Assembly: GCA_034434015.1 (NCBI GenBank)
Contig: DAOUAB010000059.1
Coordinates: 32,562-96,561, forward strand
DNA from: SpSt-583 sp034434015
Lineage (GTDB): Bacteria; Chloroflexota; Anaerolineae; Anaerolineales; UBA6663
Length of the DNA: 64,000 bases
Reading direction: 5' to 3'
Each line of letters begins with the position of its first letter. The first letter of the stretch is position 1. The position numbers and the translations under genes are program-made. Below are positions 16,726-27,300 of the stretch, one piece after another. The notes beneath the pieces were generated by a model that saw nothing but the letters and a program-made list of their open reading frames with translations, made no database searches and was not told the DNA's origin.

Positions 16726-17200
16726 ATCCGCTTACCGGATCACACTGCCCTCCGACCGGGAGCTCGTCATGACGCGCGTCTTCAAGGCGCCGCGCGAACT
16801 GGTGTTCCGCGCTCACCTGGACCCCGCGCTGATCCCGCAATGGTGGGGGCCGCGGGGCAGCACGGCCAGCGTGGAAAAGCTGGACGCCCGCCCCGGCGGC
16901 CCATGGCGCTTCGTCGTGCGCCGGGACGACGGCACCGGCGAAGTCGCTTTCTTCGGCGAGTTCCGGGAGATCGTGCCGCCCGAACGCTTTACCTGGACGT
17001 TCGGGTTTGACGGCCTGCACGGCCCGCCCGGCCTGGAAACCTATGTGTTTGAAGAGCGCGACGGCCAGACCACGCTGACATCCACCGCTTACTTCGGTTC
17101 GGCGGAGGAGCGCGACGCGTTGCTGGCCTCGGGCATGGAGGCCGGGGCCAACGAGTCCGCGGACCGCCTCGACGAGCTGCTGGCCCGCCTGCAGGCCTGA
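16709..17200 (+). CDS. SRPBCC (AHSA1-like) family protein
   Basis: 163 residues. An AHSA1/START-like ligand-binding fold is shown by VMTRVFKAPRELVFRAHLDP, WWGPRGSTA, GGPWRFVVRRDDG, ERFTWTFGFDG and a C-terminal helix (MEAGANESADRLDELLA). Such proteins bind hydrophobic ligands or act on toxic compounds; the ligand here is unknown. AAGGAG lies eight bases upstream of the ATG, inside the end of the ArsR gene, so the two are coupled. Confidence 0.87.
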   Translation: MAAPTESAYRITLPSDRELVMTRVFKAPRELVFRAHLDPALIPQWWGPRGSTASVEKLDARPGGPWRFVVRRDDGTGEVAFFGEFREIVPPERFTWTFGFDGLHGPPGLETYVFEERDGQTTLTSTAYFGSAEERDALLASGMEAGANESADRLDELLARLQA

Positions 17201-17220
17201 ACAGCCGCCGGCCCAACAAA

Positions 17221-17255
17221 CCGCAAGCCCCGGGCGCTCCGTCGGGGGCTTGCGG
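17221..17255 (+). terminator. Terminator hairpin after the SRPBCC gene
   Basis: CCGCAAGCCCC (17221-17231) pairs perfectly with 17245-17255; CGTTTGG follows. The rest of the 269-base gap to the next gene contains a TATACT -10-like box at 17375-17380 that could serve the kinase gene. Confidence 0.5.
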
Positions 17256-17469
17256 CGTTTGGCCCCCGTCGGCCCGCGACAGGTCGCGGCAGACCGGCTA
17301 TACGAGGCCGTATCCCGATGCCTGTGTCAAAGCGTTGGCTGGTGGGGAAGTACACAAAATTCGAAAAACGACCCTATACTGACTTGGGGATAAGCCCCTG
17401 GTCGCTGGCGTTGCCTGGCCCTGAGCGAGGCCGGAGGCGCGCGGCGGGCGGCGGAACAGGAGGGTCGCG

Positions 17470-19260
17470 ATGCAGGCAGCAGACCGGACGGCCGAAGAAC
17501 GCTCCGCCCTGTGGATCGCGGCCGTGTACGCGGGCGTGGCGGCGGCCTGGATCTTCTTCTCGGACCGGCTGCTGGAAGTCGTCTTCGGCCCGATCGCCCA
17601 GGAGTGGCAGACGCCCAAGGGCCTGCTCTTCGTCCTGGTGACGGCGGGCCTTCTGTACACGCTCATGCGGCGTGAGTTCGCCGAGCTCAACCGGGCGCAG
17701 GCCGCGGTGCGCGAGAGCGAGGCCCGCTACCGGACCCTGTTCGAGCACAGCTCCGACGCCATCTTCATCGCCGACGCGCACGGCCGCTATGTGGACGTTA
17801 ACGCGCGCGGCTGCGCGCTGCTCGGCTACACGCGGGACGAGCTGCTGCGACTCCGTACGACTCATCTGATCCCGCCGGAGGACCTGGCGGCGCCACCTTT
17901 CCAGACGGACGATCTGCGCTCCGGGCGCGCGGTGCTGGTGGAGCGGCGGCTCCAGCGCAAAGACGGCGCGCCGGTGCCGGTGGAGATCAGCGCCCGCCAG
18001 CTGCCGGATGGCCGGCTGCAGGCGTTCGTGCGCGATATCAGCGAGCGCCGGCAGGCGGCAGAGCGGCTGCGCCAGCAGTTCGAGATGCTGACGGCGTTGT
18101 ACGCCGTCGCCCGCCGTCTGTCGCTCTCGCTCGAACTGGACGAGGTGGCCGTCGCCGTCGCCCGCGAATGTGTGGAGGCTTTCGGCGCGCGGCTGGCCTG
18201 GTTGGGGGAGGCCCGGCCGGACGGTGAGGTGGCGCCCCTGGCTCACTGGCCGCCCGAGCACCCTTATCCGCGCCAGATCCATGTGCGCTGGGACGCCGGG
18301 CCGGAAAGCGCCGGCCCCACCGGGCGCGCCATCCGGGAGGGCCGGCCCGTCGTGGCCGCGGATGTCGCCGCCGACGGCGACCTGGCGCCCTGGCAGGCGC
18401 CGCTGGCCGCCGCCGGGCTGTGCGCCAGCGCCGCCTTCCCGCTCATCAGCCGGGATCAGGCGCTGGGCGCATTCAACGTCTACAGCGACCAGCCGGGTTT
18501 CTTCACGCCCGAGCGCGTCGAACTCTTCCAGGCCTTCGCTCACCAGGCCGGGGCGGCGCTGGCCAACGCCCGCCTGTTTCGGTCGGTCACCGAGCAGCGT
18601 GAGCAGTTGCGCGGCCTGGCCGCGCGCCTGGCCGAGGTGGACGAAGCCGAGCGCCGGCGCGTCGCGCACGAACTGCACGACAGCGTCGGCGCCAACCTGA
18701 CCGCGCTCAACCTCAACCTGACTCTGATCCGCAGCCAGCTTGCGTCGCAGGCCGAGGCCGCCGTCGGCGCCCGCCTGGACGACACGGCCGCGCTGCTGCA
18801 GGAGACCATGGCCCAGGTGCGCGGCGTCATGATGGATCTCCGGCCGTCGGTGCTGGACGATTACGGCCTGCTGGCCGCGCTGCGCTGGCACACGGAGCAG
18901 GTGGCGCGGCGCAGCGGCCTGCGCCTGGTCGTGACCGGCGATGAGCCGGACCCGCGCCTGCCGCCCGCGGCCGAGACGGCCCTGTTCCGCATCGCGCAGG
19001 AGGCGCTCACGAACGTTGTCAAGCACGCTCAGGCCGCGTGCGTCCGGTTGCAGGTAGAGACGGACGGGGCCGCGGTGCGCCTGACCATCGCCGACGATGG
19101 CCGCGGGTTTGAGCCGTCCGCCGCCCCGGACTCGCGCGGCGGCGCCCATGGCTGGGGGCTGAGCCTGATGCGCGAACGGGCGCTGGCGGTGGGCGCGGAA
19201 CTGCGCCTGGAATCGGCGCCGGGGCAGGGGACCCGGGTGATCGTCGAGGCGCCGCGATGA
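17470..19260 (+). CDS. Sensor histidine kinase (TM-PAS-GAF-HisKA_3)
   Basis: 596 residues: two transmembrane segments (about 13-32 and 49-66), a PAS domain (80-200), a GAF domain (215-375), a HisKA_3 domain with His403 in HELHDSVGANL, and HATPase_c (FRIAQEALTNVVKHA, DDGRGFEP, GWGLSLMRERA). It should phosphorylate the NarL-type regulator that overlaps its stop codon by four bases (ATGA). The signal is unknown; PAS plus GAF suggests a small molecule or redox input. Confidence 0.92.
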   Translation: MQAADRTAEERSALWIAAVYAGVAAAWIFFSDRLLEVVFGPIAQEWQTPKGLLFVLVTAGLLYTLMRREFAELNRAQAAVRESEARYRTLFEHSSDAIFIADAHGRYVDVNARGCALLGYTRDELLRLRTTHLIPPEDLAAPPFQTDDLRSGRAVLVERRLQRKDGAPVPVEISARQLPDGRLQAFVRDISERRQAAERLRQQFEMLTALYAVARRLSLSLELDEVAVAVARECVEAFGARLAWLGEARPDGEVAPLAHWPPEHPYPRQIHVRWDAGPESAGPTGRAIREGRPVVAADVAADGDLAPWQAPLAAAGLCASAAFPLISRDQALGAFNVYSDQPGFFTPERVELFQAFAHQAGAALANARLFRSVTEQREQLRGLAARLAEVDEAERRRVAHELHDSVGANLTALNLNLTLIRSQLASQAEAAVGARLDDTAALLQETMAQVRGVMMDLRPSVLDDYGLLAALRWHTEQVARRSGLRLVVTGDEPDPRLPPAAETALFRIAQEALTNVVKHAQAACVRLQVETDGAAVRLTIADDGRGFEPSAAPDSRGGAHGWGLSLMRERALAVGAELRLESAPGQGTRVIVEAPR

Positions 19261-19901
19261 CCATCCGCATCCTCCTGGCCGACGATCACGCCGTCATGCG
19301 CGACGGGCTGCGCGCGCTCCTCGAGGCGGCGCCCGGTCTGCGCGTGGTCGGCGACGCCGCCGACGGGCGCGCGGCCGTCCAACAGGCCATCCATCTGCGC
19401 CCGGACGTGGCCCTGCTGGACATCGCCATGCCGGGCCTCAACGGCATCGACGCCGCGCGCCAGATCCGGGAGGCCTGCCCGGACACGCAGGTGATCATCC
19501 TGTCCATGCACAGCGCCACCGAATACATCTTCCGGGCGCTGCAGGCCGGGGCGCGCGGCTATCTGCTGAAGGACTCGGCCGGCGCGGCCGTGGTGGAGGC
19601 GGTGCGGACCGTCCACGGCGGCCGGCGTTACCTCAGTCCGGCCCTGTCCGAAGCCGTCCTCGACGACTACGTGCGCCAGCACGCCGCTCAGGACCCGCTG
19701 GCGGCCCTCAGCCCGCGCGAACGCGAGATCCTCCAGTTGATCGTCGAGGGCCATTCCAATGCGGAAGTCGGCCGGCGTCTGTCTCTCTCGGTGAAGACCG
19801 TGGAGACCTATCGCAGCCGCCTCATGGAGAAGCTCGGCATTGACAATCTCCCCGGCCTGGTCAAGTTTGCCCTTCAGCACGGCTTGATCACCCTGGACTA
19901 G
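19257..19901 (+). CDS. NarL/LuxR-family response regulator
   Basis: 214 residues. Receiver domain with ADD at 8-10, phosphoacceptor D55 in VALLDIAMPG and Lys in YLLKDS, then a LuxR-type helix-turn-helix (LSPREREILQLIVEGHSNAEVGRRLSLSVKTVETYRSRLMEKLGI). It overlaps the kinase gene by four bases, so it is the cognate regulator. The nearby lone receiver at 20062 may share its phosphorelay. Confidence 0.93.
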   Translation: MTIRILLADDHAVMRDGLRALLEAAPGLRVVGDAADGRAAVQQAIHLRPDVALLDIAMPGLNGIDAARQIREACPDTQVIILSMHSATEYIFRALQAGARGYLLKDSAGAAVVEAVRTVHGGRRYLSPALSEAVLDDYVRQHAAQDPLAALSPREREILQLIVEGHSNAEVGRRLSLSVKTVETYRSRLMEKLGIDNLPGLVKFALQHGLITLD

Positions 19902-20061
19902 GCGGTTTCCCTGACGCCCTCCTGGTCCACGCCCCTTAAGCCTGCGGGTTTCCCCTGACAAAAGCATCAAACTTCCCCGACAGACGCGGGCGGCCCGCTG
20001 GTATAGAGTCAGGCGATATCGGCGGCCGCTTCCCTCTTCTCCGGCCCCCAAGGATGATGAC

Positions 20062-20484
20062 ATGCTCCTGACCCCCTCCAGTAACCCGGCCCGCGCGCCA
20101 CGCGAAGGCGACCTCACCATCTTGATTGTCGAGGACCACGTCCGCACGCGTGAGGTGGTGCGCGACTGGCTGGGTTTCGTCTTTCCGCAGGCCCGCTTTG
20201 TCGAGGTCGGCACGGGTGAGGAGGCCCTGGCGGCGGTGGCGAAACAGCCGCCGCAGCTCGTCCTCATGGACGTCGAGATGCCCGGCATGAAAGGCATCGA
20301 GGCGACGCGTCGTATCAAGCTTCTGGCCCCGGGAACGCAGGTGGTGATCCTGTCAATCTACCAGGCGCCGGAGTATCAGAGCGCCGCCATCGCCGCCGGG
20401 GCCAGCGCCTACCTCCCGAAGGCGTCGATGCACACCGAGCTGATCCCGCTCTTGCGCACCCTCCTCGGCCGGCCGGCGGCCTGA
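20062..20484 (+). CDS. Stand-alone response-regulator receiver domain
   Basis: 140 residues consisting of a receiver domain only: VEDH near 23-26, phosphoacceptor D70 in LVLMDVEMPGMKG, switch Ser in VVILSIYQ and Lys in AYLPKAS. There is no output domain. It has its own ribosome-binding site (AAGGATGAT) and a TATAGA-like box upstream. It could act by protein contact or as a phosphate sink for the adjacent kinase-regulator pair, or touch the permease-cyclase that is transcribed convergently. Confidence 0.88.
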   Translation: MLLTPSSNPARAPREGDLTILIVEDHVRTREVVRDWLGFVFPQARFVEVGTGEEALAAVAKQPPQLVLMDVEMPGMKGIEATRRIKLLAPGTQVVILSIYQAPEYQSAAIAAGASAYLPKASMHTELIPLLRTLLGRPAA

Positions 20485-20540
20485 ACGGCCGCCGAGACGC
20501 CCGGGATCAGCCGGCGGCTCACGCCGCCAGCCGGTCGGCG

Positions 20541-21278
20541 CTACAGTTCCAGCCCGGCCATCACGTCCACGATCGGCTGGACGGAGTGGGCGGCGTCATT
20601 CTTCAGCTCCTTGACGAGCCGCCCGTCCTTGATGAACACCACCCGGTCGGCGAAGGACGCCGCCCGCGGGTCGTGCGTCACCATCACGATGGTCGCTTTC
20701 AACTCGTCGCACGTCTTGCGCAGCAGCGCCAGGATGGCCGCGCCGGATTTCGAATCCAGGTTGCCCGTCGGCTCATCGGCCAGCACGATCTCCGGGTCGT
20801 TGACGAACGCGCGCGCGATGGCCACCCGCTGCTGCTGGCCGCCGGAGAGCTGGTCCGGCCGATGGTCCTTGCGGTCGGCCAGCCCCACCAGCGCCAGCAG
20901 CCGCGTGATCTTGTCGCGGTGCTTCTCGAGGTTTTGTCCGTCGATGAGCAGCGGCAGGCCGACGTTCTCCTCGGCCGTCAGAGTGGGCAGCAGGTTGTAG
21001 AACTGGAAGATGAAGCCCAGCTTGCGCCGGCGCACGAGCGTGATCTCGTCGTCGCTCAGGCGGGCCAGCGGCTGGCCGGCCAGGGTGATCTCGCCGTCGC
21101 TGGGGCCGTCCAGGCCGCCGAGCAGGTGCAGGAGCGTGGACTTGCCCGAGCCGGACGGGCCCATGACGGCCACGAACTCGCCTTTCTCCACGGTCAGGCT
21201 GACGCCGGCCAGGGCGTCCACGGTCACTGCGCCCATCTGGTACTGCTTCTTCACCTGGTGAGTTTCGAGAACGGCCAT
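20541..21278 (-). CDS. ABC transporter ATP-binding protein (LolD/MacB type)
   Basis: 245 residues. Walker A GPSGSGKST (about 40-48), Q-loop FQFYNLLPTLTAEENV, signature LSGGQQQR, Walker B VLADEPTGNLDS and switch VTHDPRAA. This is the MacB/LolD class, whose partners are FtsX-type permeases that act mechanically on lipoproteins or periplasmic factors rather than by classical transport. Its obvious partner is the giant FtsX-cyclase protein encoded 69 bases upstream. GAGGAG precedes the ATG. Confidence 0.93.
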   Translation of the reverse strand: MAVLETHQVKKQYQMGAVTVDALAGVSLTVEKGEFVAVMGPSGSGKSTLLHLLGGLDGPSDGEITLAGQPLARLSDDEITLVRRRKLGFIFQFYNLLPTLTAEENVGLPLLIDGQNLEKHRDKITRLLALVGLADRKDHRPDQLSGGQQQRVAIARAFVNDPEIVLADEPTGNLDSKSGAAILALLRKTCDELKATIVMVTHDPRAASFADRVVFIKDGRLVKELKNDAAHSVQPIVDVMAGLEL

Positions 21279-21347
21279 CGCTGAGTCTCCTCTTCTTCTT
21301 GCAGGGCGCCGGCTTCCGGCGCGCGATCTCGCGGCTGGAAGGCGCTC

Positions 21348-24300
21348 TTATCGGACGGCGTAGACGCGCACCGGCTGGCTCTTGCCGCGGATCTCGGCCT
21401 CGCCCAGGTCCACCAGCGCATGGCGCGCCGCGGCCTCGCCCAGCGCCGCGACCGTGTACTCGCTGATGAGCAGGTCATGCTCGGGATAGGTCTTGGTCAG
21501 GGCCTGGATACGCGCCCCGGTGTTCATGGCGTCGCCGATGACGGTGTATTCCTGGCGCTCCTCCGAGCCGGTGGCGCCGGCCACCACCTCGCCGGTGTTA
21601 ATCCCCAGCCCGAAGCGCAGGGTCGGCTGGCCGAGCGTCTCGCGCCTGGCGTTGACGTAGGCCAGGCCCTGGCGGATGGCCAGCGCGGCCTGGACCGCGC
21701 GCTCGGCGTGGTCGGGATGTTCCGTGGGCGCGCCGAAGACGCACACCGCCTCGTCGCCGACGAAGCGGTTGACGATGCCGCCGTGCGCCTCCACCGCCAG
21801 GATGACCACTTCGAAATACTGGTTGAGCGCCGCCATCACTTCCTCGGGCGGCCGGCTCTCGGCAAAGGCCGTCGAGCCGCGCATGTCCACGTACAGGACC
21901 GTGATGGTCTTGCGCTCGCCGGCCAGCGAGACGCGCCCGGCCAGCACCGCCTCGCCCACCTCGCGGCTGACGTAGCGCCCGAACAGGTCGCGCAGGCGTT
22001 CGCGCTCGCGCAGGCCGGCCACCATCTCGTTGAAGGCGCCGGCCAGTTGCGCCAGCTCGTCCCCCGAGCCGGCCTGGAAACGTGCGCGCAAATCGCCCTG
22101 GGCCACGCGCCGCGCGCCGCCCGCCAGCTGCTCCACCGGCGCGGCCACCGCCGCCCCCAGCGCCTGCGCCAGCAGCACGCCGGCCAGCAGCGCGCTCAGC
22201 CCGATCAGGCCGAAGAGCGTGCGGCTCTCGGCCAGGAAGGCCTCGACGCTGGCCCGCCGCAGCCCGATGTTCAGCGTGCCGAGTTGTTCGCCCTGCCGGC
22301 CGCGGCGCAAGGGGGCCGCCGCCACCCACACCGCCTCGCCCCGCCAGCGCGCGTCGGCCACGCGCGCCTCGCTCGCGGTCACGCCGGGCTCGCCCTGCAG
22401 GTTGAGCTGGTCGGAGAACACGATGCGGCCATCCCGATCCACCCAGGCCGTGTACGCGATCAGGTCGCCCCGGAACCGGGCGACGATGTCTTGCAGCCGG
22501 CCGAAGTCCAGGCCGGCCGCTCCCGCCGGCCCCCCGCCTCCCGGTTGTCCCATCTGCCCGGCGAGATTCAGGGGATCCGGCAGGGACGCGGTGGCGGTCA
22601 TCGGCTGGCCGGCCAGCTCCGAAAACGTGTCCCCGAACCAGCGGGCCGAGGTCAGCACCGACGTCTGCACGGTGCGTTCCACCTCGCGGCGCTCGATGGG
22701 GATGACGATCAGGCCCAGGCCGCCCACCAGGCCGGCCACCAACAGCGTCATCAGGATCGTCAGCCGGGTCCGCATGGAGACGCGGCCGGCGCGGATTTCG
22801 AGCGGCGTGTAGTCGCCCGCCTGCACGCGAGTGGCCTGCGCCGCCAGCCCGCGGGCGGCGCGCGCCAGCGGCCTGATCAGGGCGGAGCCGAGCGCCAGGC
22901 CCGCCAGCACGATCAGGCCGCCGCCCAGCCAGAGCGTGCGCTGGAGGTTGCCCAGGAACTGGCGCAGCGTGTCGAAGCGCAGGGTGACGCGCACGTAGCC
23001 GAGCACGACGCCGGCCCGGTTCTTCACCGGCGCCACGGCCGCGAGCAGGGGCGCGCCGGCCTCATCGGCGCCCTCGGTGACCGTGACGGTCTCACGCTCA
23101 GCCGGCGGCGGCCGAGTCTCGCCGACCTGGTCCGGATCCAGGCCGAAGAGCACCACGCCGTCGGCCGTGGTCAGCGCGTACTCGGCGACGCCGTTCTCGC
23201 TGAAGCTGTCCAACAACGATTGGAAGCGCAGCAGCGCCGGCGCGTCCAGCGGGAACGCGCTGCCGGACAGCGCCGTGAAGTCCAGGCGGTCGGCCTCCGG
23301 CGGCAGGGCCGCCTCCACCGTGGCCGCGTTCCAATCCGCCAGCGCCGCCAGCATGTCGCGCGACTGCGCCCGCAGGTAACCGCCGGCGTGCTGGACCACG
23401 GCCAGCACGAGCACGGCCAGCACGGCCAGCAGCAGCGCGGCCGTGCCCAGCACGAAGCGGGTCTGGAGCGAGCCGCGGCCCAGGAAGCCGGCCACGCGCC
23501 GCGCCGTGAGGGGCGCCGGCTGCTCCGGCTTGAGCGTCTCGAGGGCGGCGCCGCGCAGGACCGCGTTGGCGGGAAGGTAGGCGGCCAGGGCGCAGACGAG
23601 CGGGGACGTGATCAGGCCGACCAGGCCGATGGCCAGCACGCCGGGCAGTGTGCGGCCAAGCGCGCTCCAGGGGTCATAAGCCGTCGCGCCCACGCTGCTG
23701 CCGCCGTAGACGGCCGTGAAGACCAGGGTCAGACCGGCGGCGGCGAGCAGGCCCACCCCGCCGGCCAGCAGGCCCATCAGCGCGGCCTCGCCCACCACGA
23801 CGGCGCGGACCTGCCTGCGGGTCGCGCCCAGCGCGCGCAGTTGGCCGAACTCCCGCCGCCGTTCGGTGACGCTCAGCAGAGTCGTGTTCACCACGCCGAG
23901 CGCCGCCGCCACGACGGCCAGCAGCAGGAAGGCGTTGAAGAGCGTCGGCACGGTGTCCATGGCCTGCAAGATCAGGTCCGAGTACTGGCGCATCGTGTCG
24001 AAGGACAGCCCGTGCCGTTCAGCCACCCCCCGCAGGTCGGCCTCCAGCGCGGGCAGGTCGGCGTCCGGCCGCGCCTGGATGAACAGGCTGAACGGCTGGC
24101 CGCTGTCGAAGCGGTCCTCGACCACGTTGCTGATGAGCGTGGCGCCCACGAACGTCGTTCCCAGGCCGGCGACGGTGCACGCCACCGGCCCGTCGGCGCC
24201 GGTGACCGTTAACGCGTCGCCCAGGCCGACGTTGTTCCGGGCGGCCACAGCCGGCGTCATCAGCAGGCCACAGCCGCGCTCCATGATCGGCAACGCCGTC

Positions 24301-27300
24301 TCCCAACCGCCCTCCTTGAAGCGTATAAAGAGCGTGTCCGCCTGCCGCAACTGGCGCGGGTCGAGCACGAACGAGAAGTAGGCGTCGCCCAAGAACGCCA
24401 GCTCGGGGACGATGACGAACTTGAACGGCATCACCTCGGCGCGTCCGTTGGCGGCGGCGCTGAACTCATCGATCGCGGCCTGCGGCACCCGCATCGAGTC
24501 CATCTCGGTGTAGGCGGCCAGCCCCTCTTCGATGCGGATGACCGACGTCACCCAACTGTCCTCCCGCCGCAGGGCCTCCAGTTGCGGGCCGAACGACTCG
24601 TAGAGGAAGAAGGTGATGAAGCCCGTCAGCCCCCCGATCATGGTCAGGCTGACCGCCAGCGTCGCCACGGTCAACAGGACGCGCCCGCGCCCGCGGCGCA
24701 CGTTGTCGGCCATCAGGCGGCCGGCCGCGCCGCCCAGCCGCGCCAGGAGCGGCCGCGCGGTCGCGCCGATCCCGCCGACCAGGGCCGGCATCAGCAGCGC
24801 TACGCCGGCCAGCCAGGCGGCGCCGAAGCCCACCGTTGCCCAGACGTTGGCCGGCGGCGAGAGCCACAGCGCCGGCGGGGCCAGCAGCAGGTAGGCCGGG
24901 ACGGCCAGCAACAGCGCGGCCCCGCCCAGCCCCAGGCGCCCCGAGGCGTGTTCGAGACCGGCGGCCTCGGCGGCGCGCAGGGCCGTCAGCGGCGAGACGC
25001 GCATGGCCTGCCGGGCCGGGACGAGCGCGGCCAGCAGCGTGACCCCCAGGCCGGCGGCCGTGGCCAGCGCGAAGCTGAAGGCGGACGGCGCACCCGGCGC
25101 GAAAGCGTTCAGGATCGGGTTGTCGAGCGAGCGGATCAGCGCGATCACGCCCTGGCCGAAGACCGGGCCGAGGGCGACCCCCAGCAGCACGCCCAGCCCG
25201 CCGATGAAGACGGCCTCGGCCAGCACCAGGCGCACGATCTGGGCGCGCGTCATGCCCAGCGCGCGCAGCAGGCCGATCTGCTGGCGGCGCTGCGTGATGG
25301 ACATGGCGAAGGTGTTGAACACCAGGAAGCCGGCCGCGAGTGTGAGGCCGACCCCGACGCCCTTGAACATCGGGTCGAGCTGGCTCCACAACCCCTCGCC
25401 GATGGCGCGCAAGTCCTCGGTGCGCGTGACCACGCCGATGATGGCGCCGGCCAGCACATCGCCGCCGACGGTCATGGCGGCGCCGAGCAGGACGGCCAGC
25501 ACGCTCAGGGTGGCGCGCGTGCGTTGCTGTGCCAGGCTGCGCCACATCAACGTCCACGCCAGCGAGCGCGGCAACCGGCGGCGCGGGGGAGCCGGTCGTT
25601 TCGCGGCCGGCGACGCGAACCCCGCCGCGCCCTCGGCGCGCATGGCCACGGCCGGGTCCACCTCCGCGGCGCGCCCGGCCGGCCAGAGCGCGGCCAGCAT
25701 GGCGATGACGGGGCCGATGACGAGCGCGGCCAGCGCCAGCGGCCAGGGCAGCGGCAGCCCTTCCAGCGGGCTGGCGCCCGTCATCGCCTCCATGGCCGTG
25801 TTCATGCCCTGCCCGAACAGCGCCGCCAGCCCCAGGCCGCCCAGCGCGCCCAGCGCCGCCCCGCCGAAACCCAGCAGGCCGGCCTCCAGCACCACCAGGC
25901 CGCGCACCTCGCCGCGCGTCAGGCCGACCGCGCGCAGCGCGCCGATCTCGCGCTGGCGTTCCAGCACGGACGCGAACAGCGTCACGACGATGCCCAGCGC
26001 CGCCACCAGCCCGGAGAGCGAGGTCAGCCCGCCGAAGAGCGCCTGGATCGGGCCGATGAGCTGATCCACGACGCCGGTCAACTGCGCCGTGTCGAACAGG
26101 CCCAGCTCGGTGCGATGCCGCTCGCGCAGCGCGCCCACCCGCGCTTCTAAGTCGGCGCGCTCAACGCCGGCTTTCGGCGTGAACAGGATTCCGAACGGGT
26201 GCGAGCCGAAGTATTCGGCGGCGGCGGCCGGGCTGATCACCGGGAAGCCGCCGCCCACGGCCGCCACCGTGAACGCGACCCGGCCCTTGAGTGTGTCGAT
26301 CTCCAGCGTGTCGCCGGGGTGCTTGTCCAGCTTGCGTCCGGTCAACTCCGGCAACAGGATGGCCGGCTCGTTTTCGGCAAAGCGGCGCTCGGCTTCCTCC
26401 CAGGACCCTTCGGCGATGGGGAAAGTGCGTTTGCCGCGAATGGCGGATATCGGCAGGGCGAAGGCGTACTGGTCGCCGGCGCCGCTCTCCACGCCCACGC
26501 CGGGGATGGCGACGTTGGCGAAGTAGTTGATCTCGGCCACAGCGCGCAACGAGTCGATGTCGGCCTGCACGTCGGGCGGGATGGGCGGCAGGCTCGGCAG
26601 GGCGGCCGAGGCGCCTAGCGAGGTGCCGGGCGGGAAGGGCCGGATCAGCACGACCTGCCCGCTGAACATGGAGGTGTTGAACGAGAGCAGGAACTCGCTC
26701 ATGAACAGCGCCAGGCCGGTGAGGGCGATGACGAGCATGAAACTGAGGGTGAGGGCGGCGGCGGTCAGCGGCGCGCGCGAACCCTGCCGGCGCAGGCTGG
26801 CCGCCGCCAGCCGGCCGGCCAGCCAACGGCCGCGCTCCAGCAGCGCGAGCAGGCCGTCCAGCGCCAGCGGCAAGGCGGCCGCCACCGCCGCGCTGAAGGT
26901 CAGCGCCGGCGCAAAGATCGGGCCGTAACTGGGCGTGAGGGCCGTGCGCGCGTATTCGACGCCCCAGGCGTACAGGCCGGCGGTCGCGGCCAGCAGGCCG
27001 ATCACGACCGCGACCAGCCAGGCGCGCCGGCTGCGGCGTTTCGCTTCGCCGGCCAGAGGCGGCTTGAACGCCTCCAGCGGGCTCACTCGCGCCGCCGCGC
27101 GCGCCAGGCCGAAGGTCACGGCCACCGTCACCAGCACGCCGGCGCCCGCGGCCAGCAGCCAGGCATCCCAGGGGATAACGGCGCCGGCAGCGCCCTCGTC
27201 CCCATTGAGGGCGCGGACGACGGCTACCATGCCGGCCCCCAGCCCCAGGCCGAACAGCAGGCCAAGCGCCGAGCCGAGCCCGCCCACCAGGCCGGCCTCC

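Noticed and set aside
21420..26150. Plus-strand open frames of 930 and 522 codons opposite the giant gene
   Set aside because: Repetitive His/Arg/Gln-rich translations with no motif, fully antisense to conserved permease and cyclase domains.
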